Shown one piece after another: positions 1 to 7,919 of a stretch of DNA of 64,000 bases; within the stretch, counting starts at the first letter, position 1, and every line of letters begins with the position of its first letter. This DNA is from Halomonas sp. HL-48. GTDB lineage: Bacteria > Pseudomonadota > Gammaproteobacteria > Pseudomonadales > Halomonadaceae. Under the pieces are notes generated by a model that worked only from the letters and a program-made list of their open reading frames with translations, was not told the DNA's origin and did no database searches. The stretch covers positions 124,001 to 188,000 of the forward strand of contig NZ_LJZS01000005.1 of assembly GCF_001314875.1 (NCBI RefSeq), in the 5' to 3' direction. A program made the position numbers and the translations under genes.

Positions 1-2
1 TG

Positions 3-1286
3 GTTGTCACTGTCTTGCCGCTGCATGCGGCCAACCCCCGCTATGCGGGGATGGTCGTCGATCTGGATGAAGGCGAAGTACTCTACGCCGAGAATGAAGA
101 CGCCCGCCGCTATCCGGCCTCGCTGACCAAGGTCATGACGTTATACCTGGCATTCGAAGCGCTTGAGCAAGGGCGTCTTCAGCTCGATCAGGCGCTGCCG
201 GTGTCCACCCAGGCGGCTTCCATGCCTGCCTCGAAGCTATGGCTTTCACCGGGTAGCTCGATTCTGGTCGACGAAGCTATCCGCGCCCTGGCGGTACGCT
301 CGGCGAATGATGTGGCCGTAGTCATGGCGGAGGCGGTGGGCGGTAGCGAAAGTCGCTTTGCCCAGTTGATGACCGCCAAGGCCCGTGAGCTTGGCATGCG
401 CAACACCACCTTCCGCAACGCCTCGGGGCTTCCCGATGATGGTCAGATCACCACGGCACGCGACATGGTCACGCTTGCGGTGCGCGTCATGCAGGACTTT
501 CCCGACTACTATCATTATTTTGGCTTGCAGGAATTCACCTACCGCGGCACCCGGCACAGCAGTCATAACCGCCTGGTGCGCGACTATCCCGGCGCCGATG
601 GCCTGAAAACCGGTTTCATACGCGCCTCAGGGTTCAATGTGATCACCACGGCCAAGCGTGAGGATCGTCGCTTGATGGGGGTGGTCATGGGCGGGTTTAC
701 CGCGCAGTCCCGCGATAAGCACATGGCAAGTTTGTTGGACCGGAGCTTTGCCCGGGCCGGGCTGCGCGATCAGCAAAGCTTTGTATCCGATCTTAACTTT
801 GCCACCGAGTACATGGCGTTTTCGCCATCGTCCTCGCCTGAACCAGCCCGTGATGCCGCACCTGCCGCGGCGCCTGCCTCTGCCCCTGAGCAACCTGCAG
901 TAGTGGCTACCTACACCCCTGAGTCAGCGCCCAGCGAGTCGGCCTCCGCCTCCGCGCCAGACCAGCAGGAGCGCCAGTCTCAAGAGGATCCGCTGCAGTC
1001 CTTTATTGAACGTGAGCGGGTCATGGCGTCGAGTGCGGCGCCCAGCGGCTGGGGCATTCAGGTCGGCGCCTTTAGCCAGGAAGATCAGGCTCAGCGCTAC
1101 GCCCGCGAAGCCGCTGATTATTTATCCCGTGACGTGGGCGGGCAGGTCGCCGTCGATGCATCAGTCGGTCAGAGCCCGGTATTCCGCGCCCGGCTGATGG
1201 CGCTGGAAGAACAGCAGGCTCGCCAGGCCTGCGAACAGTTACGCTCCCGGGGCATGGACTGCATGGTGGTCAACGCCAGCCTGTAA
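3..1286 (+). CDS. D-alanyl-D-alanine carboxypeptidase with SPOR domain (5' end missing)
   Basis: This is a penicillin-binding protein of the S11 peptidase family that trims the terminal D-alanine from peptidoglycan pentapeptides in the periplasm. All three catalytic motifs are visible: SLTK (bases 120-131), SAN (300-308) and KTG (606-614). A long Ala/Pro/Ser-rich linker (about 835-1005) leads to a C-terminal SPOR domain (about 1050-1283), which in known proteins binds glycan strands stripped of stem peptides at the septum. The frame is open to the window edge and the first in-frame TTG is not a convincing start, so the signal peptide and true start lie upstream. The SPOR fusion suggests a role at the division site. 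Confidence 0.9.
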   Translation, partial: VVTVLPLHAANPRYAGMVVDLDEGEVLYAENEDARRYPASLTKVMTLYLAFEALEQGRLQLDQALPVSTQAASMPASKLWLSPGSSILVDEAIRALAVRSANDVAVVMAEAVGGSESRFAQLMTAKARELGMRNTTFRNASGLPDDGQITTARDMVTLAVRVMQDFPDYYHYFGLQEFTYRGTRHSSHNRLVRDYPGADGLKTGFIRASGFNVITTAKREDRRLMGVVMGGFTAQSRDKHMASLLDRSFARAGLRDQQSFVSDLNFATEYMAFSPSSSPEPARDAAPAAAPASAPEQPAVVATYTPESAPSESASASAPDQQERQSQEDPLQSFIERERVMASSAAPSGWGIQVGAFSQEDQAQRYAREAADYLSRDVGGQVAVDASVGQSPVFRARLMALEEQQARQACEQLRSRGMDCMVVNASL

Positions 1287-1298
1287 TGCGGTATGGTT

Positions 1299-1341
1299 AA
1301 AGCACCCCGCCAAAGGCTATTTGGCGGGGTGCTTTGTTTTT
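1299..1341 (+). terminator. Rho-independent terminator after the carboxypeptidase gene
   Basis: A near-perfect stem (AAAGCACCCCGCC pairing with GGCGGGGTGCTTT) with a short loop is followed by a GTTTTT tract, 13 bases after the stop codon. Confidence 0.9.
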
Positions 1342-1364
1342 AGGCGCGGAATAAAAAGGAGGTT

Positions 1365-2243
1365 ATGGTGACCACGTCCCTGAAAGGCATCCTCTGCATG
1401 TGTCTGGGCGTTCTGTTCCTGGCGCTGGGGGACGCCGTTTCCAAATGGCTGGGGGAGGTCCATTCGCCACTGCAGATCATTTTTTTCCGTACCCTGATCT
1501 CGCTGCCGCTGATTGCGTTGCTCGCCCACTTTGCCGGTGGCCTGCGCAAGCTGCGCACCCGGCGGCCGGGCGTACACCTGCTGCGCGGGCTCATCTATAC
1601 CGCCACCATGGTGTGCTTTGTGCTGGGGTTGACGCTGCTGCCGCTGGCCGAGGCCACCGCGATCGCATTCGTGGCGCCGCTGTTTGTGACCCTGCTGTCG
1701 GTACCCCTGCTCGGTGAACGCATAGACCCTCCCGTGCTGCTGGCCTCTCTGGTGGGCTTCGTTGGCGTGTTGATTGTGGTTCGCCCCAATGGCGATGCGT
1801 TCCAGATAGGCGCCCTGGCGCTGGTCGGCGCGGCGCTGTTCTACGCCCTGATGATGATTACGGCCCGGCGTTATGGCGCCCGTGAGCACCTTTGGGCGAT
1901 GCTGTTTTACATGACCTGCGTGCCCTTGGTGGTGACCGCGGCCACCTTGCCGTGGGTCTGGCAGACGCCGCAGCCCTGGCACTGGGTCGGTTTTTTGGCT
2001 TCAGGCGTGTTGGGCGTGGCGGCCACCGCCTTTATCACCCTGGCGTTTCGCTTTACGCCAGCGGCGATAGCCGCGCCGTTTGATTACACCGCCATGCTAT
2101 GGGCCGTGCTGCTCGGCTGGTGGTTCTGGGGGGAGCTGCCCGATCTGTGGGTATGGGTCGGCAGCGCGTTGATTATGGCCAGCGGCCTGGCGATTGCCTA
2201 CCACGACCGACGCACGACCCTGAAGCGTCGCCCAACCGCCTAG
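1365..2243 (+). CDS. DMT-superfamily (EamA) transporter
   Basis: This 292-residue integral membrane protein has about ten hydrophobic helices arranged as two EamA repeats, the layout of drug/metabolite exporters. The substrate cannot be read from the sequence. Such proteins export amino acids, metabolites or drugs across the inner membrane. The ATG is preceded by AAGGAGG (1355-1362) at good spacing, and the gene starts just after the upstream terminator, so it is probably a single-gene unit. It converges on the dioxygenase gene, with only 7 bases between the two stops. Confidence 0.88.
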   Translation: MVTTSLKGILCMCLGVLFLALGDAVSKWLGEVHSPLQIIFFRTLISLPLIALLAHFAGGLRKLRTRRPGVHLLRGLIYTATMVCFVLGLTLLPLAEATAIAFVAPLFVTLLSVPLLGERIDPPVLLASLVGFVGVLIVVRPNGDAFQIGALALVGAALFYALMMITARRYGAREHLWAMLFYMTCVPLVVTAATLPWVWQTPQPWHWVGFLASGVLGVAATAFITLAFRFTPAAIAAPFDYTAMLWAVLLGWWFWGELPDLWVWVGSALIMASGLAIAYHDRRTTLKRRPTA

Positions 2244-2250
2244 CCTGCGC

Positions 2251-2988
2251 CTAAGCGAACTGGTAAACATCCATGGCGAGAACGCCATGCTCCACGCTGT
2301 GGTGCAGCTGTGTGGCTTCGCCACCGGCGCCCATGGCCACCAGCAGCGGCTGGAAGTGCTCAGGCGTCGGGTGATTTTGCCGGGCATGGGGTGCGCTTTC
2401 CCAGTCGAGCAGGGCTTCCCGGTCGCCGTTGCTGAGGCGCGCCTTGACCCACTGGGCAAAGCTATCCACCCAGAGCGGCATGGGGCTGTCCGGCGGCATG
2501 ATTTCATACAGGTTGTGGGTCAGGCTGCCCGAGCCGATCACCAGAATGCCCTCATCGCGCAGCGCCGACAGCCGTTCACCCAGCGTCACGAGCGCTGCAT
2601 TGCTCCAGCGTACGGGAAGCGACAGCGACACAACCGGCACATTGGCGTCAGGAAACATCAACGAAAGGGGCACCCAGGCGCCGTGATCCAGGCCGCGTTC
2701 GACCAGCTCGGCGTCGAGCAGCCTGGCCAGTCGCTCTGCCAGCTCAGGGTCGCCGGGAGCCGGATACCGGCAGTCGAAGAGCGCCTGAGGGAAGCCGCCA
2801 AAATCATGAATCGTCTCCGGCTTGGCGCTGACGCTGACCTTGAGCGGGGTGCTCTCCCAATGGGCCGACACCACGATCACTGCCTTGGGGGAAAGGCGCT
2901 TGCCCAGCCCGCGCAGAAACGCGTGGGCAGGCGTCCTATTCAGGGCCAGCATGGGCGAACCATGGGAAATAAACAGGCTAGGTAACAT
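2251..2988 (-). CDS. DODA-type extradiol aromatic ring-opening dioxygenase (YgiD-like)
   Basis: This 245-residue protein belongs to the class III extradiol dioxygenase/4,5-DOPA dioxygenase family. It starts with the typical LFISHGSPMLAL strand, has the conserved VVSAHWES segment, and ends with an H-rich stretch (QLHHSVEHGVLAMDVY). The family uses a single metal ion held by histidines and a glutamate. E. coli YgiD opens the ring of L-DOPA in vitro, but the natural substrate is uncertain. The gene lies downstream of a DoxX gene and a LysR regulator on the same strand, a common association that suggests a shared redox or aromatic-stress role. Confidence 0.85.
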   Translation of the reverse strand: MLPSLFISHGSPMLALNRTPAHAFLRGLGKRLSPKAVIVVSAHWESTPLKVSVSAKPETIHDFGGFPQALFDCRYPAPGDPELAERLARLLDAELVERGLDHGAWVPLSLMFPDANVPVVSLSLPVRWSNAALVTLGERLSALRDEGILVIGSGSLTHNLYEIMPPDSPMPLWVDSFAQWVKARLSNGDREALLDWESAPHARQNHPTPEHFQPLLVAMGAGGEATQLHHSVEHGVLAMDVYQFA

Positions 2989-3049
2989 GGGGAAACTCCA
3001 TCGTGGGCCGGCACCGGCACCGGCAACCAGGCCAGTGCCAGCGTCAAGC

Positions 3050-3451
3050 TTATGCCAATCGGCGGTTCAACACCCAGCTGCCACTGCCCAGGCCTGCCTG
3101 AACGAGCAGCGCAATCGCCCAGAATACCGGAAACTCCCAGCCACCGCCGGGGTTGGAGAACACCCAGCCATTGCCGAGGTGTGCCCAGGCAGCGCCGAGC
3201 AGTACCGGCACCAGGGCCAGGCTCACCCAGCGGGTATACACGCCGAGCAGCAGAGCAATGCCGCCGCCCACTTCCGCAGCGATGGTCAAATAGGCCATGA
3301 AGCCGGGTAAACCCAGCGACTCGAAGTAGGCAACGGCGCCCGGTAGGGTGAACACAAAGACTTTCATCAGGCCGTGGGCCAGGGCCATTACGCCCAGGCT
3401 GACGCGCAGCAGGGCAGTGGTATGAAGGGGTAGGGTAGAAGAAGGGGTCAT
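3050..3451 (-). CDS. DoxX-family membrane protein
   Basis: This small membrane protein of about 133 residues has four hydrophobic helices typical of DoxX/YphA (LLRVSLGVMALAHGLMKV near the N-terminus, EVGGGIALLLGVY in the middle). The family is linked to thiol or quinone redox chemistry, but its biochemistry is not settled. An in-frame ATG at 3481 would add ten residues. I prefer 3451 because GAGAGA lies just upstream and because the candidate promoter at 3500-3527 would leave almost no leader before 3481. It probably forms an operon with the downstream dioxygenase. Confidence 0.82.
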   Translation of the reverse strand: MTPSSTLPLHTTALLRVSLGVMALAHGLMKVFVFTLPGAVAYFESLGLPGFMAYLTIAAEVGGGIALLLGVYTRWVSLALVPVLLGAAWAHLGNGWVFSNPGGGWEFPVFWAIALLVQAGLGSGSWVLNRRLA

Positions 3452-3499
3452 GGCGGTCTCTCTCGTGGTAGTAGGCATCACGCTGGATGCGATGGCACC

Positions 3500-3527
3500 A
3501 CTATACGACCGCGCGAGGGGTTGATAA
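3500..3527 (-). promoter_or_regulatory. Candidate sigma-70 promoter for doxX-dioxygenase
   Basis: On the minus strand TTATCA (3527-3522) and TATAGT (3505-3500) are separated by 16 bases, between the LysR stop and the DoxX start. This was found by eye only. Confidence 0.45.
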
Positions 3528-3544
3528 TCCCTGAGTCGAGCACT

Positions 3545-4465
3545 TCACTGTTGCGCTATAGGCGACAATCCCATTTCCGTTTCCCACGACGGTGGGTCGC
3601 CCCAGGCGTCCGCCAGTACGTCGATGAAATGCGCCACCTTGGCGGGCAGGTGGCGTCTGGCGGGATACAGGGCGTGAATCTCCAGCAGCGTCGGTGGCGC
3701 CTCCAGGAAAATCGGCACCAACCGCCCGCTGGCGATGCTCTCGGGCAGCAGAAAGCTGGGCTGCTGGGCAATGCCCAGGCCTGCTTCGGCGGCCTGGGTC
3801 AGCATATCGCCGTTGTTGCTCTCAAGCGGCCCCGAAACGGCCAACGTTTGCTTCCCGACTTGCCAGTGGCCGCTGTTCTGGCCGCTGCGATAACGCAGGC
3901 AGCGATGTTGCGAGAGATCTTCAATGCGCGCAGGCGTGCCGTGCTGCGCCAGGTACTCAGGTGAGGCGCAAAACACCAGCTGACAGCGGGTAAGGCGTTT
4001 TGCAATCAGGCTGGAGTCGGGCAGGCTGCCAATCCGGATGGCCAGATCGTAGCCTTCTTCCAGTAGGTCTACCCGGCGATCATTCAGGTCCAGGCGGACA
4101 TCGAGGCCCGGGTGCGCCTGCATGAACCGGGCGACCTGTGGCGCGAGGTAGCGGGTGCCGAAGCTCATGGGGCCGTTGATGCGCAGCCGACCGCTGACGG
4201 TACAGGTGCCGCTGCTCACTTCAGCGGCGGCTTCTTCCAGAGCAAGCAGGATACCCTGCGCCCGGGCCAGGTAACGCTCGCCGGCCTCGGTAAGGTGCAG
4301 TCGCCGCGTGGTGCGCTGGATCAATCGGGCGCCCAGTGCTTCTTCCAGCGCCATGACCTGCCGCGATACCCGCGTTCGTGAGAGATCGAGCGCTTCAGCG
4401 GCGCGGGTGTAGCTACCCAGCTCAGCGACTTTGACGAAAGCCGTGATGTCATCTAGATGGTTCAT
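3545..4465 (-). CDS. LysR-family transcriptional regulator
   Basis: This 306-residue protein has an N-terminal winged helix-turn-helix (residues 1-60, with the AFVKVAELGSYTRAAEALDLS recognition region) and a periplasmic-binding-protein-like effector domain (about 90-295). It resembles the large LysR group that controls small redox or aromatic-response genes next to it. Its ATG overlaps the thiE stop (ATGA at 4465-4462), so it is probably translated by coupling from the thiamine transcript, which is unusual for a regulator. The downstream doxX and dioxygenase genes are the likeliest targets. There is no sign that it regulates thiamine genes. Confidence 0.85.
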   Translation of the reverse strand: MNHLDDITAFVKVAELGSYTRAAEALDLSRTRVSRQVMALEEALGARLIQRTTRRLHLTEAGERYLARAQGILLALEEAAAEVSSGTCTVSGRLRINGPMSFGTRYLAPQVARFMQAHPGLDVRLDLNDRRVDLLEEGYDLAIRIGSLPDSSLIAKRLTRCQLVFCASPEYLAQHGTPARIEDLSQHRCLRYRSGQNSGHWQVGKQTLAVSGPLESNNGDMLTQAAEAGLGIAQQPSFLLPESIASGRLVPIFLEAPPTLLEIHALYPARRHLPAKVAHFIDVLADAWGDPPSWETEMGLSPIAQQ

Positions 4466-5076
4466 TGTTCGCTAAACGCCAGCGCCGCCTGGCGCGGATC
4501 CGGCTGTCCGCAGATCGCCGAGATGACTGCCAGCCCGTGGGCACCGGCGCGCCGCACGGCGCTTGAGTGGCTGGCATTCAAACCGCCGATGGCCACGCTG
4601 GGTAGCGGGCAGGCGTTGACCAGGGAGGCAAGGCCGCCAAAGCCGATGGGCTGGGCGTGGTCCTGTTTGCTGGGGGTGGCAAACACCGGCCCGATGCCCA
4701 CGTAATCTAGCAGGTCGGTGGGCACCGCCTGAAGCTGTTCAACGGTATTGATCGAGAGCCCCAGGATAGAGTCTGGCCCCATTGCCTGGCGTGCCTGATG
4801 AACCGCCGTATCGCTCTGGCCGACGTGCAGCCCATCCGCTTGGCTGGCCAGCGCCACCTCGAGGCGGTCATTGATGATCAGCGGCACCCCGCTACCCGCC
4901 AGTATGGCCTTCAGGCGCCTTGCCTGGTCGATCATATGCGCATCGCTTGCCTGTTTGTCGCGCAGTTGGACGATGCTGACCCCGCCTCGCACGGCCTCGA
5001 TGACGGTGTTTTCCAGGCCGTAGTGCCGACACAGCGTCGCATCGGTCACCAGGTACAGGGATAGATCAAGCGGCAT
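4462..5076 (-). CDS. thiE: Thiamine-phosphate synthase
   Basis: ThiE joins hydroxymethylpyrimidine diphosphate and thiazole phosphate to make thiamine monophosphate in the cytoplasm. The 204-residue TIM-barrel sequence carries the family signatures: VQLRDKQ after strand 2, the GLHVGQSD loop, the YVGIGPVFATPSK phosphate-binding segment and VAIGGLNA near the end. Length is normal. It overlaps the end of thiM by 11 bases and is followed by an overlapping lysR gene, so thiM-thiE-lysR form one transcription unit under the TPP riboswitch. Confidence 0.93.
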   Translation of the reverse strand: MPLDLSLYLVTDATLCRHYGLENTVIEAVRGGVSIVQLRDKQASDAHMIDQARRLKAILAGSGVPLIINDRLEVALASQADGLHVGQSDTAVHQARQAMGPDSILGLSINTVEQLQAVPTDLLDYVGIGPVFATPSKQDHAQPIGFGGLASLVNACPLPSVAIGGLNASHSSAVRRAGAHGLAVISAICGQPDPRQAALAFSEQ

Positions 5077-5875
5077 GCGTCACCTCTTGCTGGGCAAAGT
5101 GGCTGAGATCCTCAGGGGTCAGCTGATAGAGCGTGTCCAGAAAGGCCACATAAAAACTGCCCGGCCCGGCGGCCGCCTCGCCCGCGCGCTGACCGGCGAG
5201 GGCAAAACACGCCACCGCCGCGCTGGTGGCCAGCAGTGGCGCGCCCGGCGTGGCCGCTACAAACGCGGCCACCAGGGCACTAAGCCCGCAGCCCAGAGTG
5301 GTAACGCGCGGCATCAGCGGGTGGCCGCCGTTGATCGTGTAATGCTGGTGGCCGTCGGTCATCACGTCCTGCTCCCCTGTCATGGCCACCACACAGCCAT
5401 GCTGCTCGGCCAGTGCCATGGCGGCTGCCAGGGCATCTTCAGTCGCGGCGGTCGAATCCACGCCCCGGCCCTGGTGGGCCAGTCCATTGAGCGCGAGTAT
5501 TTCCGAGGCGTTGCCACGAATCACGCTGGGACGGTGGGCCAGCAGGTCCGCGCATACCGTCTGCCGATAACGCGTGGCGCCCACGGCCACCGGATCCAGT
5601 ACCCAGGGAGTGCCCTGGTTGTGAGCGGTCTCTGTGGCGAGCTGCATGGCCTCGACCCAGGGCGGGGAGAGCGTGCCGATATTGACGGAGAGCGCATCGG
5701 CCAGCTGAGTGAATTCTGCCACTTCCTGGGTGGCGTGCAGCATGGCGGGCGATGCGCCAGCGGCCAGCAGTACATTGGCCGTGCTGTTCATCGCCACATA
5801 ATTGGTAATGCAGTGAATCAGCGGGGTGGACTCACGCAGGGATGACAGATAGCTGCCGAAAGCGGGTTGCGTCAT
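5066..5875 (-). CDS. thiM: Hydroxyethylthiazole kinase
   Basis: ThiM phosphorylates 4-methyl-5-(2-hydroxyethyl)thiazole, salvaging the thiazole half of thiamine. Family features are CITNYVAMNSTANVLLAAGA near residue 25, WVLDPVAVGATRYR, the RGNASEILAL loop and the VVAMTGEQDV/GCGLSALVAAF ATP-site region. I chose the ATG at 5875 (269 residues), not the longer frame from 5914, because GGGAGG lies five bases upstream and that ribosome site is part of the riboswitch expression platform. With only thiM and thiE present here, the operon looks made for salvage of thiazole. Confidence 0.93.
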   Translation of the reverse strand: MTQPAFGSYLSSLRESTPLIHCITNYVAMNSTANVLLAAGASPAMLHATQEVAEFTQLADALSVNIGTLSPPWVEAMQLATETAHNQGTPWVLDPVAVGATRYRQTVCADLLAHRPSVIRGNASEILALNGLAHQGRGVDSTAATEDALAAAMALAEQHGCVVAMTGEQDVMTDGHQHYTINGGHPLMPRVTTLGCGLSALVAAFVAATPGAPLLATSAAVACFALAGQRAGEAAAGPGSFYVAFLDTLYQLTPEDLSHFAQQEVTHAA

Positions 5876-5880
5876 GGTGT

Positions 5881-5914
5881 CCTCCCGACGAGGGAGGTGG
5901 TGCGAGCACACCAC
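5881..5914 (-). promoter_or_regulatory. TPP riboswitch expression platform (ribosome-site hairpin)
   Basis: Downstream of the aptamer on the minus strand are two hairpins: GTGGTG/CACCAC (5914-5897) and CCTCCC-TCGTC-GGGAGG (5897-5881). The 3' arm of the second is the thiM Shine-Dalgarno. Sequestration of GGGAGG points to translational control, and no U-tract terminator is seen. Confidence 0.75.
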
Positions 5915-5993
5915 GACTTCCTACGCCGGTATTAGCCGGTTCAGGTTATAAGGGTACTTCTCAGCTCGCTGATCGCGAGCGCCCCTGTCGTGT
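5915..5993 (-). promoter_or_regulatory. TPP riboswitch aptamer (THI box)
   Basis: On the minus strand the conserved THI-box elements appear in order: ACAGGGG, a variable GCTCGCGATCAGCGAGC stem, CTGAGA, ACCCTTATAACCTGA, then CGGCTAATACGGCGTAGGAA. This is essentially a consensus aptamer. It binds thiamine pyrophosphate and lies directly upstream of thiM, where it should shut off salvage when the vitamin is plentiful. Confidence 0.95.
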
Positions 5994-6042
5994 GCTTACT
6001 ATCCGTGGCTTTGACGTGTCTGTAAAGCCTTCGGCGGACCGT

Positions 6043-6387
6043 CTAGCGAAACGAGATGCGTGTCCCGTAGGTGAGCATTTCGTCAGGCGTCATGGCTTTG
6101 CCTTCGACGCCGATCATCTCGTCACCGCACTGGTCGGCAAAGGTCAGGACGCCGTGGGTCAAGCCCAGCTCCCCCAGGGTGTCGCGGATTTCGCCGGTGC
6201 CGAGAAAGGTGCTGACGTGACCGTCGGCATTGGACAGGTCCGAGACGCCGTCGGCATGATGAAACCGCACCTTGTAAATGCCGTCCATGGATTCCACTTC
6301 CACAATCGGCGAGAAGCCGTTGCGTAACGCCTGGGATAGCTGCTTTAGCGTTATCTGATCGCCAAGGGTCATATCGGTCGAGGTCAT
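6043..6387 (-). CDS. DUF6482 family protein
   Basis: This 114-residue protein of unknown function matches the DUF6482 pattern common in Halomonas and Pseudomonas (PIVEVESMDGIYKVRFHHADG near residue 28). It has no signal peptide or membrane segment, so it is probably cytosolic. It stands alone between the thiamine operon and a DUF2237 gene on the same strand. The family assignment is from memory of the motif and no role is proposed. Confidence 0.65.
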   Translation of the reverse strand: MTSTDMTLGDQITLKQLSQALRNGFSPIVEVESMDGIYKVRFHHADGVSDLSNADGHVSTFLGTGEIRDTLGELGLTHGVLTFADQCGDEMIGVEGKAMTPDEMLTYGTRISFR

Positions 6388-6499
6388 GACCTGCTCCTGA
6401 TGAAACGCCTTTACTTGGGCGTTAACGGATGTGCTGTATAGTTACGATCATAGAAGTGTAGAGTGTTTGCATAGAATATCCAACCTGCTGCCCGGCGCC

Positions 6500-6874
6500 T
6501 CAATGCACCGCATCCAACGCATGTTGGCGTAGCGTGACCAGCCCGATGATATCCAGCGTTTTCTGGTGGGTGCCCGAGAGGATCACCGGCGGGGCCAGTC
6601 CCACCTCGGCGGCTTCCAGCCAACGGGACGCGCACAGGCACCAGCGATCACCGGGCTGCAGGCCAGGGAAGCCGAATTCAGGGCGCGGCGTCACCAGGTC
6701 GTTGCCCTGGGCCAGCGAAAAGGCCAGAAACTCCTCGGTGAGCATGGCACAGACGGAGTGAACGCCCACATCGTCCGGCCCGACACGGCAGAAGCCATCG
6801 CGGTAAAAGCCGGTTTTGGGAGCATGGCAGCACGGCGTAAGCGGCTCACCCAGTACATTGAGATCGCGGGCCAT
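6500..6874 (-). CDS. DUF2237 family protein
   Basis: This 124-residue protein fits DUF2237 along its whole length: NVLGEPLTPCC at the start, MTGFYRDGFC-type cysteines, VCAMLTEEFLAFS, and the highly conserved RPEFGFPGLQPGDRWCLCA segment. The conserved cysteines suggest metal or redox chemistry, but the function is unknown. The ATG at 6874 follows AGGAGG at close spacing. It is a single gene divergent from glyoxalase I. Confidence 0.85.
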   Translation of the reverse strand: MARDLNVLGEPLTPCCHAPKTGFYRDGFCRVGPDDVGVHSVCAMLTEEFLAFSLAQGNDLVTPRPEFGFPGLQPGDRWCLCASRWLEAAEVGLAPPVILSGTHQKTLDIIGLVTLRQHALDAVH

Positions 6875-7021
6875 AAGGCCTCCTGAAGGTTAAAGGCTGG
6901 AATTCTGAGCGACTGCCCTCATGAACAAGCGACAGCGTTGTAGTAGCGTATTAACGACGCTGGTTGAATAGCGACAGTATAGCCTTGTACACAGTGTCCA
7001 AAACGTCAAAGGAGATAGCCC

Positions 7022-7555
7022 ATGCCCATCCAAGGTGAGCAGCACCCCGGCGTCAAGCCGGCCCCGGTGCAGACCCAGGGTTTCCGCCTGAACCACACCA
7101 TGCTGCGGGTGAAAGACCCGGAGCGAGCCCTGGCGTTTTATTCCCAGGTATTCGGCATGCAGGTGATGCGGCGGCTGGATTTCGAGGAAATGCAGTTCTC
7201 GCTGTACTTTCTGGCCAACCTTGAAGACGGCGACAGCGTGCCCGATGATACCCAGGCGCGCACCGCCTGGACGTTCAGCCAGAAAGGCCTGCTGGAACTG
7301 ACTCACAACTGGGGAACGGAAAACCAGCAGGATTTTGCCTACCACGACGGCAACGCCGAGCCTCAGGGCTTTGGCCATATCTGCTTTAGCGTGCCCGATC
7401 TGGCGGCGGCGCAGGCATGGTTCGACGAGCACGACGTCACCTTCGTCAAGCGCGCCGACCAGGGCAAAATGAAAGACGTGGTGTTCGTCAAAGACCCCGA
7501 CGGCTACTGGATCGAAGTGATTCAGGCTGACCTGATGGCCGGTAAAGGCGAATAA
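7022..7555 (+). CDS. gloA: Lactoylglutathione lyase (glyoxalase I)
   Basis: Glyoxalase I converts the hemithioacetal of methylglyoxal and glutathione to S-lactoylglutathione, the first step of methylglyoxal detoxification. The 177-residue sequence follows the longer human/Pseudomonas putida type, not the short E. coli type. Predicted metal ligands are H25 (NHTMLRVKD), E92 (LELTHNWGTE), H119 (GFGHI) and E165 (DPDGYWIEV). The insert around residues 93-116 is typical of zinc-dependent forms. AAAGGAG lies upstream of the ATG. A DUF6164 gene follows after one base, so the two are co-transcribed. Confidence 0.93.
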   Translation: MPIQGEQHPGVKPAPVQTQGFRLNHTMLRVKDPERALAFYSQVFGMQVMRRLDFEEMQFSLYFLANLEDGDSVPDDTQARTAWTFSQKGLLELTHNWGTENQQDFAYHDGNAEPQGFGHICFSVPDLAAAQAWFDEHDVTFVKRADQGKMKDVVFVKDPDGYWIEVIQADLMAGKGE

Positions 7556-7556
7556 C

Positions 7557-7919
7557 ATGGCGCATCTGCTGTTCCGCCTGCGCCATGTCACCGACGAGGA
7601 AGCCATGGAAGTGCGCCAGTTGCTGGACGCCCATGGCATGGATACTTACGAGACGCAGGCGGGTTTCTTCCGGCTGGGCGTGGATGCCATCTGGCTACGC
7701 GATCTCAGTCAGCTGGATGAGGCCAAGGCGTTGCTGGCCGACTATCAGGCCGAGCGCCAGATTCGCGCCAGGAAGGCCCACCAGGAGGCCGTCGAGCGGG
7801 GTGACGCGCCGACGCTATGGCGACGCTTCACCGCTCATCCCATCCAGGTCACGCTGGTGGGCGTGGCCATCCTGCTGTTGATCGCGCTGACGCTGTTGCC
7901 GTTTCTCGCGTTAGGCTGA
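7557..7919 (+). CDS. DUF6164 family small membrane protein
   Basis: This 120-residue protein has an N-terminal soluble part (LLFRLRHVTDEEAMEVRQLL, then GMDTYETQAGFFRLGVDAIW) and one C-terminal transmembrane helix (about residues 97-118). The pattern matches DUF6164, which is known only as a conserved gammaproteobacterial family. It starts one base after the gloA stop and ends overlapping the convergent cupin gene by nine bases. Function unknown. Confidence 0.75.
   Translation: MAHLLFRLRHVTDEEAMEVRQLLDAHGMDTYETQAGFFRLGVDAIWLRDLSQLDEAKALLADYQAERQIRARKAHQEAVERGDAPTLWRRFTAHPIQVTLVGVAILLLIALTLLPFLALG

Noticed and set aside
1317..1982. Long antisense ORFs opposite GC-rich genes (this one opposite the DMT transporter, and many similar elsewhere)
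   Set aside because: They lie wholly opposite genes with clear family matches and have low-complexity, Arg/Gln/His-rich compositions typical of antisense frames.
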